Origin: JBDUDK01 sp040002995 | Lineage (GTDB): Bacteria; Actinomycetota; Acidimicrobiia; Acidimicrobiales; Ilumatobacteraceae | Direction: 5' to 3' | Assembly (NCBI GenBank): GCA_040002995.1 | Contig: JBDUDK010000062.1 | Span: 1-7,570, forward strand | Length of the DNA stretch: 7,570 nt | Shown: positions 1 to 6,239 of the stretch, one piece after another | How positions within the stretch are numbered: the first letter of the stretch is position 1 | How the letters are laid out: each line of letters begins with the position of its first letter | The notes under the pieces: generated by a model | Seen by the model: the letters and a program-made list of their open reading frames with translations, nothing else | Database searches by the model: none | What the model was told of the DNA's origin: nothing | Program-made: the position numbers and the translations under genes

Positions 1-956
1 TCCCAGTGGATGACCTCGGCCTTGATGAAGCCGCGCTGAAGGTCGGTGTGGATCACGCCCGCGCACTCGGGGGCCTTCGCACCGGCGCGAAACGTCCACG
101 CCCGGCTCTCCTTGTCACCTGTCGTGAGAAACGTGCGCAAGCCGAGGCGGTGATACGCGGCGCGCACGAGTCGCGTGAGCGCGCCCTCACCGACGCCGAG
201 GGCGTCGAGCATCTCAGCACGGTCGGCAACGTCGAGTTGCGCGGCCTGCGCCTCGAGCTCGACGCACATCGTCACTATCTCTGCCCCCGTCATCTCGGCG
301 GCCACCGGACTCGCGATTTCGTCGACCCGCGCCAGATCGGCCTCACTCACGTTCACGACCGCGAGCACTGGCTTGTTCGTGAGCAGAAACCAGAGCCCGA
401 GCAGTTCGCGCTCGGCGGCGTCGAGCTGAGAGCGGTAGAGCGGCGTCCCGTCCGACAGTGCCTTCAGCGCGGAGTCGGCCGCGGCGATTTCGTCGGCGAT
501 CGACTTGTCGGTCTTGGCGGCCTTGCGGCGCTTGTCGATCTGCCGCTCGACCGTTTCAAGGTCGGCCAGCGCCAGTTCCAACTCGAGGATGTGCAGATTT
601 TCGAGGGGATCGGTCGAACCGATGACGTCGTCATCGACGAAGGCTCGCAACACGTACACGATGGCCTCGACCTCGCGGATGCCACCGAGAAACCGGTTGC
701 CCAGTCCCTCACCACGGTTCGCGCCCTCGGCGAGACCTCCGATGTCGACCACCTGCACCGTCGCGGGAACGACGTTCTTGCTCTTCGACAGCACCGCTAG
801 CGCATCGAGGCGATGATCGGGTACCCGCGCGACGCCCGTGTTCGCGTCCTTGGTGGCGAACGCGTAGCGAGCGGTGACCGCGCCGCCGCCCGTGAGCGCA
901 TTGAAGAGAGACGACTTCCCCGAGTTCGGGAGGCCAACAAAGCCGAACCGTTCCAT
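1..956 (-). CDS. ychF: Ribosome-binding ATPase YchF (Obg/TRAFAC family), C-terminus cut by window edge
   Basis: YchF is a cytoplasmic, translation-associated P-loop NTPase of the Obg family that binds ribosomes and prefers ATP to GTP. Reading the minus strand from the ATG at 956-954 gives 318 complete codons. The P-loop GLPNSGKSS is at residues 8-16 (Lys14), the G3 motif DIGGL at 71-75 followed by GEGLGNRFL, and the G4 motif N202-V-S-E205. That NxxE replaces the NKxD of true GTPases and is the YchF hallmark linked to ATP use. A helical coiled segment spans about 125-190. A TGS domain begins near 275 (RTFLTTGDKESRAWTF) and runs off the window. E. coli YchF has 363 residues, so about 45 are missing. 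Two positions differ from the E. coli protein: Ser12 for Val in the P-loop and Gly73 for Ala in G3. The gene is divergent from the P450. Identity is very secure. Confidence 0.96.
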   Translation of the reverse strand, partial: MERFGFVGLPNSGKSSLFNALTGGGAVTARYAFATKDANTGVARVPDHRLDALAVLSKSKNVVPATVQVVDIGGLAEGANRGEGLGNRFLGGIREVEAIVYVLRAFVDDDVIGSTDPLENLHILELELALADLETVERQIDKRRKAAKTDKSIADEIAAADSALKALSDGTPLYRSQLDAAERELLGLWFLLTNKPVLAVVNVSEADLARVDEIASPVAAEMTGAEIVTMCVELEAQAAQLDVADRAEMLDALGVGEGALTRLVRAAYHRLGLRTFLTTGDKESRAWTFRAGAKAPECAGVIHTDLQRGFIKAEVIHW

Positions 957-964
957 CTCCGGTG

Positions 965-970
965 AGGGTA
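965..970 (-). promoter_or_regulatory. Candidate -10 box (TACCCT) for ychF
   Basis: On the minus strand TACCCT matches the actinobacterial -10 consensus TANNNT and ends 8 nt before the ychF ATG. Transcription would start at about 956-958, giving a leaderless or 1-2 nt leader mRNA. A GGAG touches the ATG with no spacer, too close for a normal ribosome binding site, which also favours leaderless initiation. No clear -35 is visible. Confidence 0.45.
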
Positions 971-1005
971 CGCCGATACCGGCCGCGAGCCGAAGTTCCC
1001 CCGAA

Positions 1006-1011
1006 TACGCT
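1006..1011 (+). promoter_or_regulatory. Candidate -10 box (TACGCT) for the P450 operon
   Basis: TACGCT fits TANNNT and ends 7 nt before the GTG at 1019, so the start codon would coincide with the predicted transcription start. No Shine-Dalgarno sequence precedes 1019. No convincing -35 is visible, as is common in actinobacterial promoters. The box lies inside the stretch that the longer P450 reading (GTG at 962) would have to translate, which argues for the 1019 start. Confidence 0.45.
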
Positions 1012-1018
1012 CCGGCCA

Positions 1019-2233
1019 GTGGTTCCCTACAACCCGTTCGACCCCGACGTGCTGGCCGATCCGTATCCGCACTACGCGCGCCTCCGGGCCGAGGACCCTG
1101 TGCACTGGCTCGAATCGCTCAGCACGTACGTCGTCACCCGCTATGACGACGTCGTCGCGCTGTTGCGCCAACCCAACCTGTTCTCGTCGGCCAAGGGCAT
1201 GGGCGACCTCCTCAGCTTGGTCTTCGGGAGCGGCAAGGGAGGGGGCAAAGCTCGGGCGACCGGTGCCAGCGCGGTGAGTCGTTCACTCATCGCGAGCGAT
1301 CCGCCCGTGCACACCGATCTCCGGCGGCTCGTTTCGCGGGCGTTCACCCCGCGCGCGATCGCGGAGCTCGAATCGCGTATCCGACAGATCGCTAAAGAAC
1401 TCGTCGGCGGACTCGTCGAGCGCGGCGAAGGTGACTTCGTGGCCGACCTCGCCTACCCATTGCCGGTGATCGTGATCGCCGAGTTGCTGGGCATCCCGAC
1501 CGAGCGGCGCGCCGACTTCAAGAGATGGAGCGATGCCATCGTTTCCGCGTTCACACTGAGCGCCGACGCGGCGACCACCAGGACGCAGGCCATCGAGATG
1601 ATCGACTACTTCATCGAGATCGTGGCCCAACGCAGGGCGAATCCCGGCAAAGACATGATCTCGATCCTCGTCACGAAGGGCGCCGACGGCGAGGATGCGC
1701 TCACGCTCGACGAACTCGTCGGCTTCTCCACGCTCCTGCTGGTCGCCGGCAACGAGACCAGCACCAACTTGCTCGGCAACTCGATGCGGATCTTCTTCGA
1801 ACGGCCGGATGTGCTCGCTCGCGTCCGCGAAGACCGATCGCTGCTCCCGCAGATGCTCGAGGAGGTCCTGCGCTTCGACGCGCCGGTGCAATGCCTCTTC
1901 CGCGCGACTACCGCACCGGCTGAATTAAGCGGCGTAGAGCTGCCCGCCGGTGTACGCGTGATGCCGGTCATCGGTTCGGCGAACCGCGACGACCGGCGGT
2001 TCCCCGATGCTCACCGGTTCGACCTCGATCGGCGGTCCGCCGATCATGTCGGCTTCGGCCAGGGTGTGCATCTCTGCCTTGGTGCACCGTTAGCTCGCCT
2101 CGAAGCGAGGATTGCGATGGAGACGCTTTTCAACGCCACCGGAACGATCGAGCTCGCCGGTGACATCGTCGGCACCACGAGCTTTCTGTTGCGCGGGTGC
2201 ACGAGCATGCCTCTCAAGGTCGACGCCGCATGA
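1019..2233 (+). CDS. Cytochrome P450 (bacterial soluble type)
   Basis: Haem-thiolate monooxygenase, soluble, with no membrane anchor; it would take electrons from a ferredoxin and reductase, neither of which is encoded here. Numbering from GTG 1019 (404 aa, the usual bacterial length): N-terminal YNPFDPDVLADPYPHYARL; C-helix H98xxxR102, which contacts haem propionates; I-helix AGNETS 243-248 with the oxygen-activating Thr247; K-helix ExxR at E282-R285; haem loop FGQGVHLCLG at 346-355 with the iron ligand Cys353. A Gly/Lys/Ala-rich stretch at about 70-87 lengthens the B-C region. The frame is open back to a GTG at 962, but the extra 19 residues precede the family N-terminus, would leave only 5 bp to ychF, and cover the likely -10. 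Leu303 and Leu358 use TTA, the only in-frame TTA codons I find in the window. The gene is translationally coupled to the PHP gene. The substrate cannot be told. Confidence 0.93.
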   Translation: MVPYNPFDPDVLADPYPHYARLRAEDPVHWLESLSTYVVTRYDDVVALLRQPNLFSSAKGMGDLLSLVFGSGKGGGKARATGASAVSRSLIASDPPVHTDLRRLVSRAFTPRAIAELESRIRQIAKELVGGLVERGEGDFVADLAYPLPVIVIAELLGIPTERRADFKRWSDAIVSAFTLSADAATTRTQAIEMIDYFIEIVAQRRANPGKDMISILVTKGADGEDALTLDELVGFSTLLLVAGNETSTNLLGNSMRIFFERPDVLARVREDRSLLPQMLEEVLRFDAPVQCLFRATTAPAELSGVELPAGVRVMPVIGSANRDDRRFPDAHRFDLDRRSADHVGFGQGVHLCLGAPLARLEARIAMETLFNATGTIELAGDIVGTTSFLLRGCTSMPLKVDAA

Positions 2234-3231
2234 CGCCGCTCGAGGCTCTCGACCGCGCGATCGCCCTCCTCGATCGCGGCTTCGTGGGCGGCTTCAAAGC
2301 CCAGGCGTTCGTGCGCGCTCGCGATGTCATCCGCGAGCTGTCTGAGGAGGAGGTGGAGCAACGGACGGCCACGAATACGCTCACCGACCTACCCGGAATT
2401 GGTCCGGCCACGGCCAGGCTCATCAAGGAAGCGCTCTCCGGGTCAAACGACATCGCCTATCTCGCCAAGCTCGACGCCGAGACCCAAGTGCCGTGCTCGC
2501 CCGAGGGTCGCGAGCTGCGAGCCAAGTTGAAGGGCGATTGCCATAGCCACTCGCTCTGGAGCGACGGTGGCGCACCGATCGAGGCGATGGCCCGAGCCGC
2601 GATCGCGTTGGGTCACGAGTACCTCGTCCTCACTGATCATTCTCCGCGTCTGACGATCGCCCACGGGCTGAGCCGCGAGCGCCTCCTCGAACAGTTCATC
2701 GAGCTCGACCGCCTCGACGCCGAGTTGGCGCCTTTCCGTATCCTCCGCGGTATGGAAGTCGACATCCTCGAGGACGGTTCCCTCGATCTCGACGACGACC
2801 TTCTCGTACGGCTCGATGTCGTGGTCGCGAGCGTCCACTCGAAGCTGCGCATGGATCGCCAAAGGATGACCGAGCGCATGGTGCTCGCCGCCGCGAGTCC
2901 CCACGTCGACATTCTCGGGCATTGCACCGGGCGGCTGATCGGCAAGCGGCCCGAGTCCGTGTTCGACGCCGATGTCGTGTTCACCGCCTGCGCGCAGTTC
3001 TCGACGGCGGTCGAGATCAACTGCCGCCCCGAGCGCCTCGATCCGCCCGACGACCTTCTCGACCTGGCGGTTGAGTACGGCTGTCGTTTCTCGATCGACT
3101 CCGATGCGCACAGCCCGGGCCAACTCGAATGGCAGCCCTACGGATGCGACAAGGCCGTGAAGGCCGGCATCGAACCCGAGCGCATCATCAACACACTTGG
3201 TGTGGAAGATCTGCTCGCGCACGTGGGATAG
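2230..3231 (+). CDS. PHP-domain metal-dependent hydrolase with N-terminal helix-hairpin-helix (PolX-like, no polymerase core)
   Basis: 333 aa, probably a phosphoesterase or nuclease acting through a three-metal centre. Residues 1-85 resemble the helical N-terminal domain of X-family DNA polymerases, including the helix-hairpin-helix LPGIGPATA at 54-62, a non-specific DNA-backbone binder. The PHP domain (about 98-325) has the full metal set: H105-S-H107, D112, D136-H137, E176, H203, H231 and D292-A-H294. The polymerase fingers and palm that separate these parts in bacterial PolX are absent. The ATG at 2230 overlaps the P450 stop as ATGA, indicating translational coupling. An upstream GTG at 2197 lies wholly within the P450 and adds 11 residues unlike the family. 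Family knowledge (PolX PHP exonuclease, YcdX and histidinol-phosphatase relatives) supports hydrolysis of a phosphoester. A DNA substrate is inferred from the HhH. Confidence 0.9.
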   Translation: MTPLEALDRAIALLDRGFVGGFKAQAFVRARDVIRELSEEEVEQRTATNTLTDLPGIGPATARLIKEALSGSNDIAYLAKLDAETQVPCSPEGRELRAKLKGDCHSHSLWSDGGAPIEAMARAAIALGHEYLVLTDHSPRLTIAHGLSRERLLEQFIELDRLDAELAPFRILRGMEVDILEDGSLDLDDDLLVRLDVVVASVHSKLRMDRQRMTERMVLAAASPHVDILGHCTGRLIGKRPESVFDADVVFTACAQFSTAVEINCRPERLDPPDDLLDLAVEYGCRFSIDSDAHSPGQLEWQPYGCDKAVKAGIEPERIINTLGVEDLLAHVG

Positions 3232-3240
3232 GCGTAACGC

Positions 3241-3275
3241 GAAGCGGCCCCCGTGTGGGGTCGGGGGCCAGCTTC
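3241..3275 (+). terminator. Strong GC hairpin after the PHP gene, possible terminator without a U-tract
   Basis: GAAGC-GGCCCCCG (3241-3253) pairs with CGGGGGCC (3262-3269) and, after one bulged A at 3270, GCTTC (3271-3275). This makes a 13-bp stem with an 8-nt loop, starting 9 nt after the PHP stop. Its position suits a transcript end. No T-run follows, so this is not a textbook Rho-independent terminator; it could also block 3' exonucleases. U-tract-less hairpins are common after actinobacterial genes. Confidence 0.5.
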
Positions 3276-3298
3276 AAGGTCGGGGTCGCAGGGGGACG

Positions 3299-3370
3299 CA
3301 ACCACCGACAGGACGGTTGTTTGGTGAGCCTTGGCCGTACCCGGTGGATGAGCCGGCCAAGGACCACCGA
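3299..3370 (+). other. Paired hairpins in the intergenic region (possible RNA structure)
   Basis: Hairpin A: CAACC (3299-3303) pairs with GGTTG (3315-3319), with an inner CC/GG pair. Hairpin B: TTGGTG (3321-3326) pairs with CACCGA (3365-3370) and, after a 2x2 internal loop, CCTTGGCCG (3329-3337) pairs perfectly with CGGCCAAGG (3354-3362), leaving a 16-nt loop at 3338-3353. The loop segment CGGTGG (3342-3347) is complementary to CCACCG at 3302-3307 in hairpin A and again at 3364-3369, so a pseudoknot or alternative fold is possible. I do not recognise a known RNA family. No open frame here looks like protein. Confidence 0.45.
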
Positions 3371-3382
3371 TCCGCTCCCTAT

Positions 3383-3402
3383 CGCGAAGTCTGGACTTCG
3401 CG
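3383..3402 (+). repeat. Perfect inverted repeat, 8-bp arms with CTGG loop
   Basis: CGCGAAGT (3383-3390) and ACTTCGCG (3395-3402) are exact reverse complements around CTGG. The repeat could be an RNA hairpin or a dimeric protein-binding site. A second, shorter inverted repeat overlaps its right arm: GCGTTG (3400-3405) with CAACGC (3409-3414). The two stems compete for three bases. Confidence 0.5.
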
Positions 3403-3460
3403 TTGCGACAACGCTACGGGGGTGGCCCCTGTCTTTCGGGGATTAGTGCGGGGGCGCGCT

Positions 3461-3502
3461 CACCTGGGAAACGCTTGCTGACACAGCGTAAGGTGGTCAC
3501 CC
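3461..3502 (+). promoter_or_regulatory. Translation or transcription start region of bL37: AAGGTGG ribosome binding site, or TAAGGT -10 box
   Basis: AAGGTGG (3490-3496) sits 6 nt before the ATG at 3503, one mismatch from the ideal Shine-Dalgarno, and is the best ribosome binding site in the window. It can be masked: CACCT (3461-3465) is complementary to AGGTG (3491-3495), and inside that ACGCT (3471-3475) pairs with AGCGT (3485-3489). The overlapping TAAGGT (3489-3494) instead fits the TANNNT -10 pattern with 8 nt to the ATG, which would make the gene leaderless. The two readings exclude each other if this is the only promoter; the sequence alone cannot decide. Confidence 0.5.
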
Positions 3503-3589
3503 ATGTCGAAAAAGACGAAGAAGCGCAAGGCCAAGATGCGCCGCAACAAGGCGAACCACGGCAAGAAGCCCAACTGCGGCCGCGGCTGA
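3503..3589 (+). CDS. Small basic ribosomal protein, bL37-like (28 aa)
   Basis: The 28-codon frame starts MSKKTKKRKAKMRRNKAN and ends HGKKPNCGRG. About half its residues are Lys or Arg. The motif KANHGKKPN matches the ANHGKRPN-type C-terminus I recall for bL37, the roughly 24-residue protein of the large ribosomal subunit first seen in mycobacterial ribosome structures. As in that family, a basic tail would thread into 23S rRNA. The start is supported by AAGGTGG six nucleotides upstream, and the stop TGA is 16 nt before the prolyl oligopeptidase ATG, so the two are probably co-transcribed. The four-residue CGRG end, with a cysteine, goes beyond the family sequences I remember. Genes this short are usually missed by automated calling. 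It is too basic and too well placed to be a chance frame, but the family assignment rests on one short motif. Confidence 0.82.
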   Translation: MSKKTKKRKAKMRRNKANHGKKPNCGRG

Positions 3590-3605
3590 CGGTGCGCACG
3601 CGCCG

Positions 3606-5618
3606 ATGAGCGCGCCTGGTACCCGCCGCGAAGCGGTTGTCGATGTCCTTCACGGTGTGGAGGTACCCGACCCGTACCGCTGGCTCGAGGATGGCGGCAG
3701 TCCCGAAGTCCAGTCCTGGGTTACCGAGCAGAACGGGCACACCCGCTCTGTTCTCGACGGTCGAGCCGCGCGGAGCGCCTGGCACCTTCGCTTGGTCGAG
3801 TTGCTGTCGGCCGGAATGTCGACCTCGGTGCGCCTCGCGGGGCCGCATCTGTTTTGCCTCGAACGATCGGGGACGCCGCAGTTCCAACTCGTCGTGCGAT
3901 CGGCGTCTGATCCTTTGGCCGCGCCCAGCGTGCTTGTCGACCCGGCGACGCTGGCCGCGGACGGAACCGCGGCCATCGATTGGTTCGAGCCGTCGGCTGA
4001 CGGAGCATTGGTTGCGTATGGGGTGAGCGAGGGCGGCAGCGAGCGCAGCGTTCTTCGTGTCATCGACGTGGCGAACGCAACGGTGCTTGCCGATGAGATT
4101 GCCGACACGCGCGCCGCGTCGGTGGCGTGGCTCCCCGACGCGAGCGGCTTCTTCTACACGCGCTATCCACCCGACAGCGAGTACGACCGGCGCGTCTTTT
4201 TCCACCGCCTCGCCGCGGATGCCGCGACGGACGACCTGGTGTTCGGAGATCTGCCCGACGAGACGGCGTGGCCGATGGTGACGATCTCTCCCGACGGTAG
4301 CCATCTGTTGGTGCACGTGTCGCTGGGCTGGAGCCGTGTCGATGTGCATCTGCTCGACCGGGGCAAGAACGAATGGCGCACCGTCATCAAGGATCTCGAG
4401 GCACTCACGACGATGGCGTTCTCACCGTTCGGGCTCATCGGCGTCACGAACCTCGATGCCGAGAAGGGTCGGATCGTATCGGCCCCGCTCGAGCAGCCCG
4501 ACGCCTGGACCACGATCGTGGCGGAGGGTGACGATGTCATCGAGGCCGCGAACGTCGGCTGCGAGGGCATTTACGTGACGACGTTGCGGTCCGCCGTTCA
4601 CGGACTTCAGTTCCGCCGCTTCGACGGTCCGCTCATCAATGAGATCGAGTTGACCGACCGCATTTCCTTCCACGGCCTCGACGCGGACCGCGACACAGAG
4701 CGCGTCTTCTTCCAGGCGGAAGGATTCGCGCGTCCGGCCGCGCTGTACCGCTGGACCCCAGAGCACGGTGTCGAGCCGTGGGGCAGTTTTCCGGTTGCCG
4801 CGGATCCCGACGCGTTCGTGGTCGAACAGGTCCGTTATCCCACGCGCGACGGCACCGCGATTCCGATGTTCTTGGTGCGGGCGGCCCGGACGACGACGAG
4901 CGCCGATACGCCATGCATCCTCACGGGCTACGGCGGTTTCAACATCGCCGAGACCCCGGCCTACGGCCCAGGGATCGTGGCGTGGTGCGAACGCGGCGGC
5001 CTCTACGCGATCGCGGGGCTGCGCGGCGGTAACGAGGAAGGCGAGGCGTGGCACCGCGCCGGCATGCGCGAGAACAAGCAGAACGTCTTTGACGATTTCC
5101 ACGCCGCAGCCGACTGGCTCGTTGAGCAAAAGCTCACGTCACGCTCCAAGCTCGCCTTGCGCGGTGGCTCGAACGGTGGCCTCCTCATGGGGGTGGCCAT
5201 CACGCAGCGCCCCGACCTCGCACGTGCGGTCCATTGCGCGGTCCCGCTTCTCGACATGGTGCGCTTCCACCGCTTCCTCATCGCCCGCCTCTGGATCGCG
5301 GAGTACGGCGACCCCGATGTGGCCGACGAGTTCGCCTGGCTGCACGCGTATTCGCCGTATCACCACGTCGCGCCGGCGTGCTACCCGGCGACACTGATCA
5401 CGACGGCCGAGGAAGACAGCCGCGTCGACCCGTCGCATGCCCGCAAGATGGCCGCGGCCTTGCAGCACGCCTCGACGTGTCAGGGCGAGCACCCGATCCT
5501 TCTGCGCATCGAGGAGCGCGCCGGGCACGGGCAGGGCAAGCCGGTGCACAAACAGGCCGACGAGCTGGCCGACGTCCTTACGTTTCTTTCGTGGCAACTG
5601 GGCGGACCAGAGGCGTAG
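3606..5618 (+). CDS. Prolyl oligopeptidase (serine peptidase family S9A)
   Basis: Cytoplasmic serine peptidase that cuts short peptides after proline; 670 aa, close to the family's roughly 700. There is no signal peptide. The N-terminal family signature PDPYRWLED is at residues 21-29. The middle, about 70-400, would be the seven-bladed propeller that excludes folded proteins. The C-terminal alpha/beta hydrolase has GYGGFN (441-446, oxyanion Tyr442), RGGNEEGEAWHRAGM, the nucleophile in GGSNGG (Ser522), EEDSRVDPSHARK with Asp604 and the substrate-binding Arg606, and RAGHGQGKP with His641. These correspond to Ser554, Asp641, Arg643 and His680 of the pig enzyme, so it should be active. The motif DMVRFHRFLIARLW carries the Trp expected to stack on the P1 proline. 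The start ATG at 3606 is 16 nt after bL37, with only a weak GACGGTG upstream. Oligopeptidase B is less likely because the proline-pocket residues fit S9A. Confidence 0.95.
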   Translation: MSAPGTRREAVVDVLHGVEVPDPYRWLEDGGSPEVQSWVTEQNGHTRSVLDGRAARSAWHLRLVELLSAGMSTSVRLAGPHLFCLERSGTPQFQLVVRSASDPLAAPSVLVDPATLAADGTAAIDWFEPSADGALVAYGVSEGGSERSVLRVIDVANATVLADEIADTRAASVAWLPDASGFFYTRYPPDSEYDRRVFFHRLAADAATDDLVFGDLPDETAWPMVTISPDGSHLLVHVSLGWSRVDVHLLDRGKNEWRTVIKDLEALTTMAFSPFGLIGVTNLDAEKGRIVSAPLEQPDAWTTIVAEGDDVIEAANVGCEGIYVTTLRSAVHGLQFRRFDGPLINEIELTDRISFHGLDADRDTERVFFQAEGFARPAALYRWTPEHGVEPWGSFPVAADPDAFVVEQVRYPTRDGTAIPMFLVRAARTTTSADTPCILTGYGGFNIAETPAYGPGIVAWCERGGLYAIAGLRGGNEEGEAWHRAGMRENKQNVFDDFHAAADWLVEQKLTSRSKLALRGGSNGGLLMGVAITQRPDLARAVHCAVPLLDMVRFHRFLIARLWIAEYGDPDVADEFAWLHAYSPYHHVAPACYPATLITTAEEDSRVDPSHARKMAAALQHASTCQGEHPILLRIEERAGHGQGKPVHKQADELADVLTFLSWQLGGPEA

Positions 5619-5621
5619 CGT
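5616..5621 (+). promoter_or_regulatory. Candidate -10 box (TAGCGT) for the VOC gene, overlapping the peptidase stop codon
   Basis: TAGCGT fits TANNNT and ends 6 nt before the ATG at 5628; its first three bases are the TAG stop of the prolyl oligopeptidase. No Shine-Dalgarno sits at normal spacing (a GAGG at 5610-5613 is 14 nt away). This would give the VOC gene its own leaderless transcript inside the cluster. The stop codon supplies TA for free, so a chance match is likelier here than at the other starts. Confidence 0.3.
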
Positions 5622-5627
5622 CGGCTG

Positions 5628-6239
5628 ATGGTTTGGATCGCAGAGCTGCTCGTAGCCGACGAACCCGAGGCCTGGCGTGAATGCGGATTCACGGTCGACG
5701 ACGACAGCGTGTGCCAGATCGGCACGGTTCGTGTTCGCCTCGACCCGACGGCGGCCGACAAAGGCATCGTGAGTTGGGCGTTGCACGACGCACTTGAGGG
5801 CACCACCAGTGTCGATGGTCTGACGACGACGACGGGTGTCGTCGCCGAAGCCCCGCCGCCGGTTCACAAGATCGGGGCGGAGATCATTGACCATCTCGTC
5901 GTGCTGTCGCCCGACGTCGTGCGCACCGTCGCGGTGCTCGACGGTCTCGGGCTTCCGTTGCGGGGCATGAAGGACAGCGACACGTACGGCAAGCCCATGC
6001 GACAGGCGTTCTTCCGGATGGGGGAAGTGATCCTCGAAGTGGTCGGCGGTCCCGAGGCCGATCCGCGCGGAGGGCCGGCACGCTTCTACGGAATCGCGCT
6101 CACTATGACGTCGCTCGACGACGCGAAGTCCTTCCTCGGCGACCGCATGGGCACCCCGAAGCCCGCCGCGCAGGAGGGACGACTCATCACCACGATCCAC
6201 GCCGACCTGCGCGTGCCGGTTGCGTTGATGAGTGCGTAG
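5628..6239 (+). CDS. VOC (glyoxalase/dioxygenase-fold) family protein, substrate unknown
   Basis: 203 aa, soluble. The second half holds a recognisable VOC module: IDHLVVLSPDVVRTVAVLDGLGL (87-109) with His89 as a possible metal ligand; RQAFFRMGEVILEVVG (125-140) with Glu137 as another; and FYGIALTMTSLDDA (153-166), the start of the second beta-alpha-beta unit. The C-terminus runs GRLITTIHADLRVPVALMSA. Residues 1-70 look like a shortened, degenerate first module (DEPEAW...GTVRVRLDP...TTTG), as in a set of actinobacterial VOC proteins I recall. VOC enzymes act on very diverse small molecules (glyoxalase I, extradiol dioxygenase, resistance proteins), so no reaction can be assigned. It starts 9 nt after the peptidase stop. 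It ends exactly where the convergent nuclease gene ends. Confidence 0.85.
   Translation: MVWIAELLVADEPEAWRECGFTVDDDSVCQIGTVRVRLDPTAADKGIVSWALHDALEGTTSVDGLTTTTGVVAEAPPPVHKIGAEIIDHLVVLSPDVVRTVAVLDGLGLPLRGMKDSDTYGKPMRQAFFRMGEVILEVVGGPEADPRGGPARFYGIALTMTSLDDAKSFLGDRMGTPKPAAQEGRLITTIHADLRVPVALMSA

Noticed and set aside
6..800. 264-codon plus-strand open frame antisense to ychF
   Set aside because: The opposite strand encodes unmistakable YchF; long antisense frames are expected in GC-rich genes, and this one has no family motif.
962..1018. N-terminal extension of the P450 from GTG 962
   Set aside because: The extra residues do not resemble P450 N-termini, no ribosome binding site precedes 962, and it would leave only 5 bp to the divergent ychF.
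2443..3222. 259-codon minus-strand open frame inside the PHP gene
   Set aside because: It is antisense to a gene with every PHP metal residue in place.
3281..3360. Possible cyclic-di-GMP riboswitch, suggested by GGGGGACGCAACC
   Set aside because: Only a short string is similar; the rest of the conserved core and the two-helix arrangement are not found.
3129..3481. Plus-strand open frames running from the PHP 3' end into the intergenic region
   Set aside because: They overlap the PHP gene out of frame and cross the hairpins; their composition is not protein-like.
3241..3502. RNase P RNA, SRP RNA or tmRNA in the intergenic region
   Set aside because: None of their diagnostic conserved blocks is present and the length does not fit.
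3414..4349. 311-codon minus-strand open frame over bL37 and the peptidase N-terminus
   Set aside because: It shows no motif and is explained by GC-skewed codon positions of the peptidase gene.
5139..6200. 353-codon minus-strand open frame across the peptidase and VOC genes
   Set aside because: It is the shadow of two recognisable genes, Arg/His/Asp rich, and crosses their boundary.
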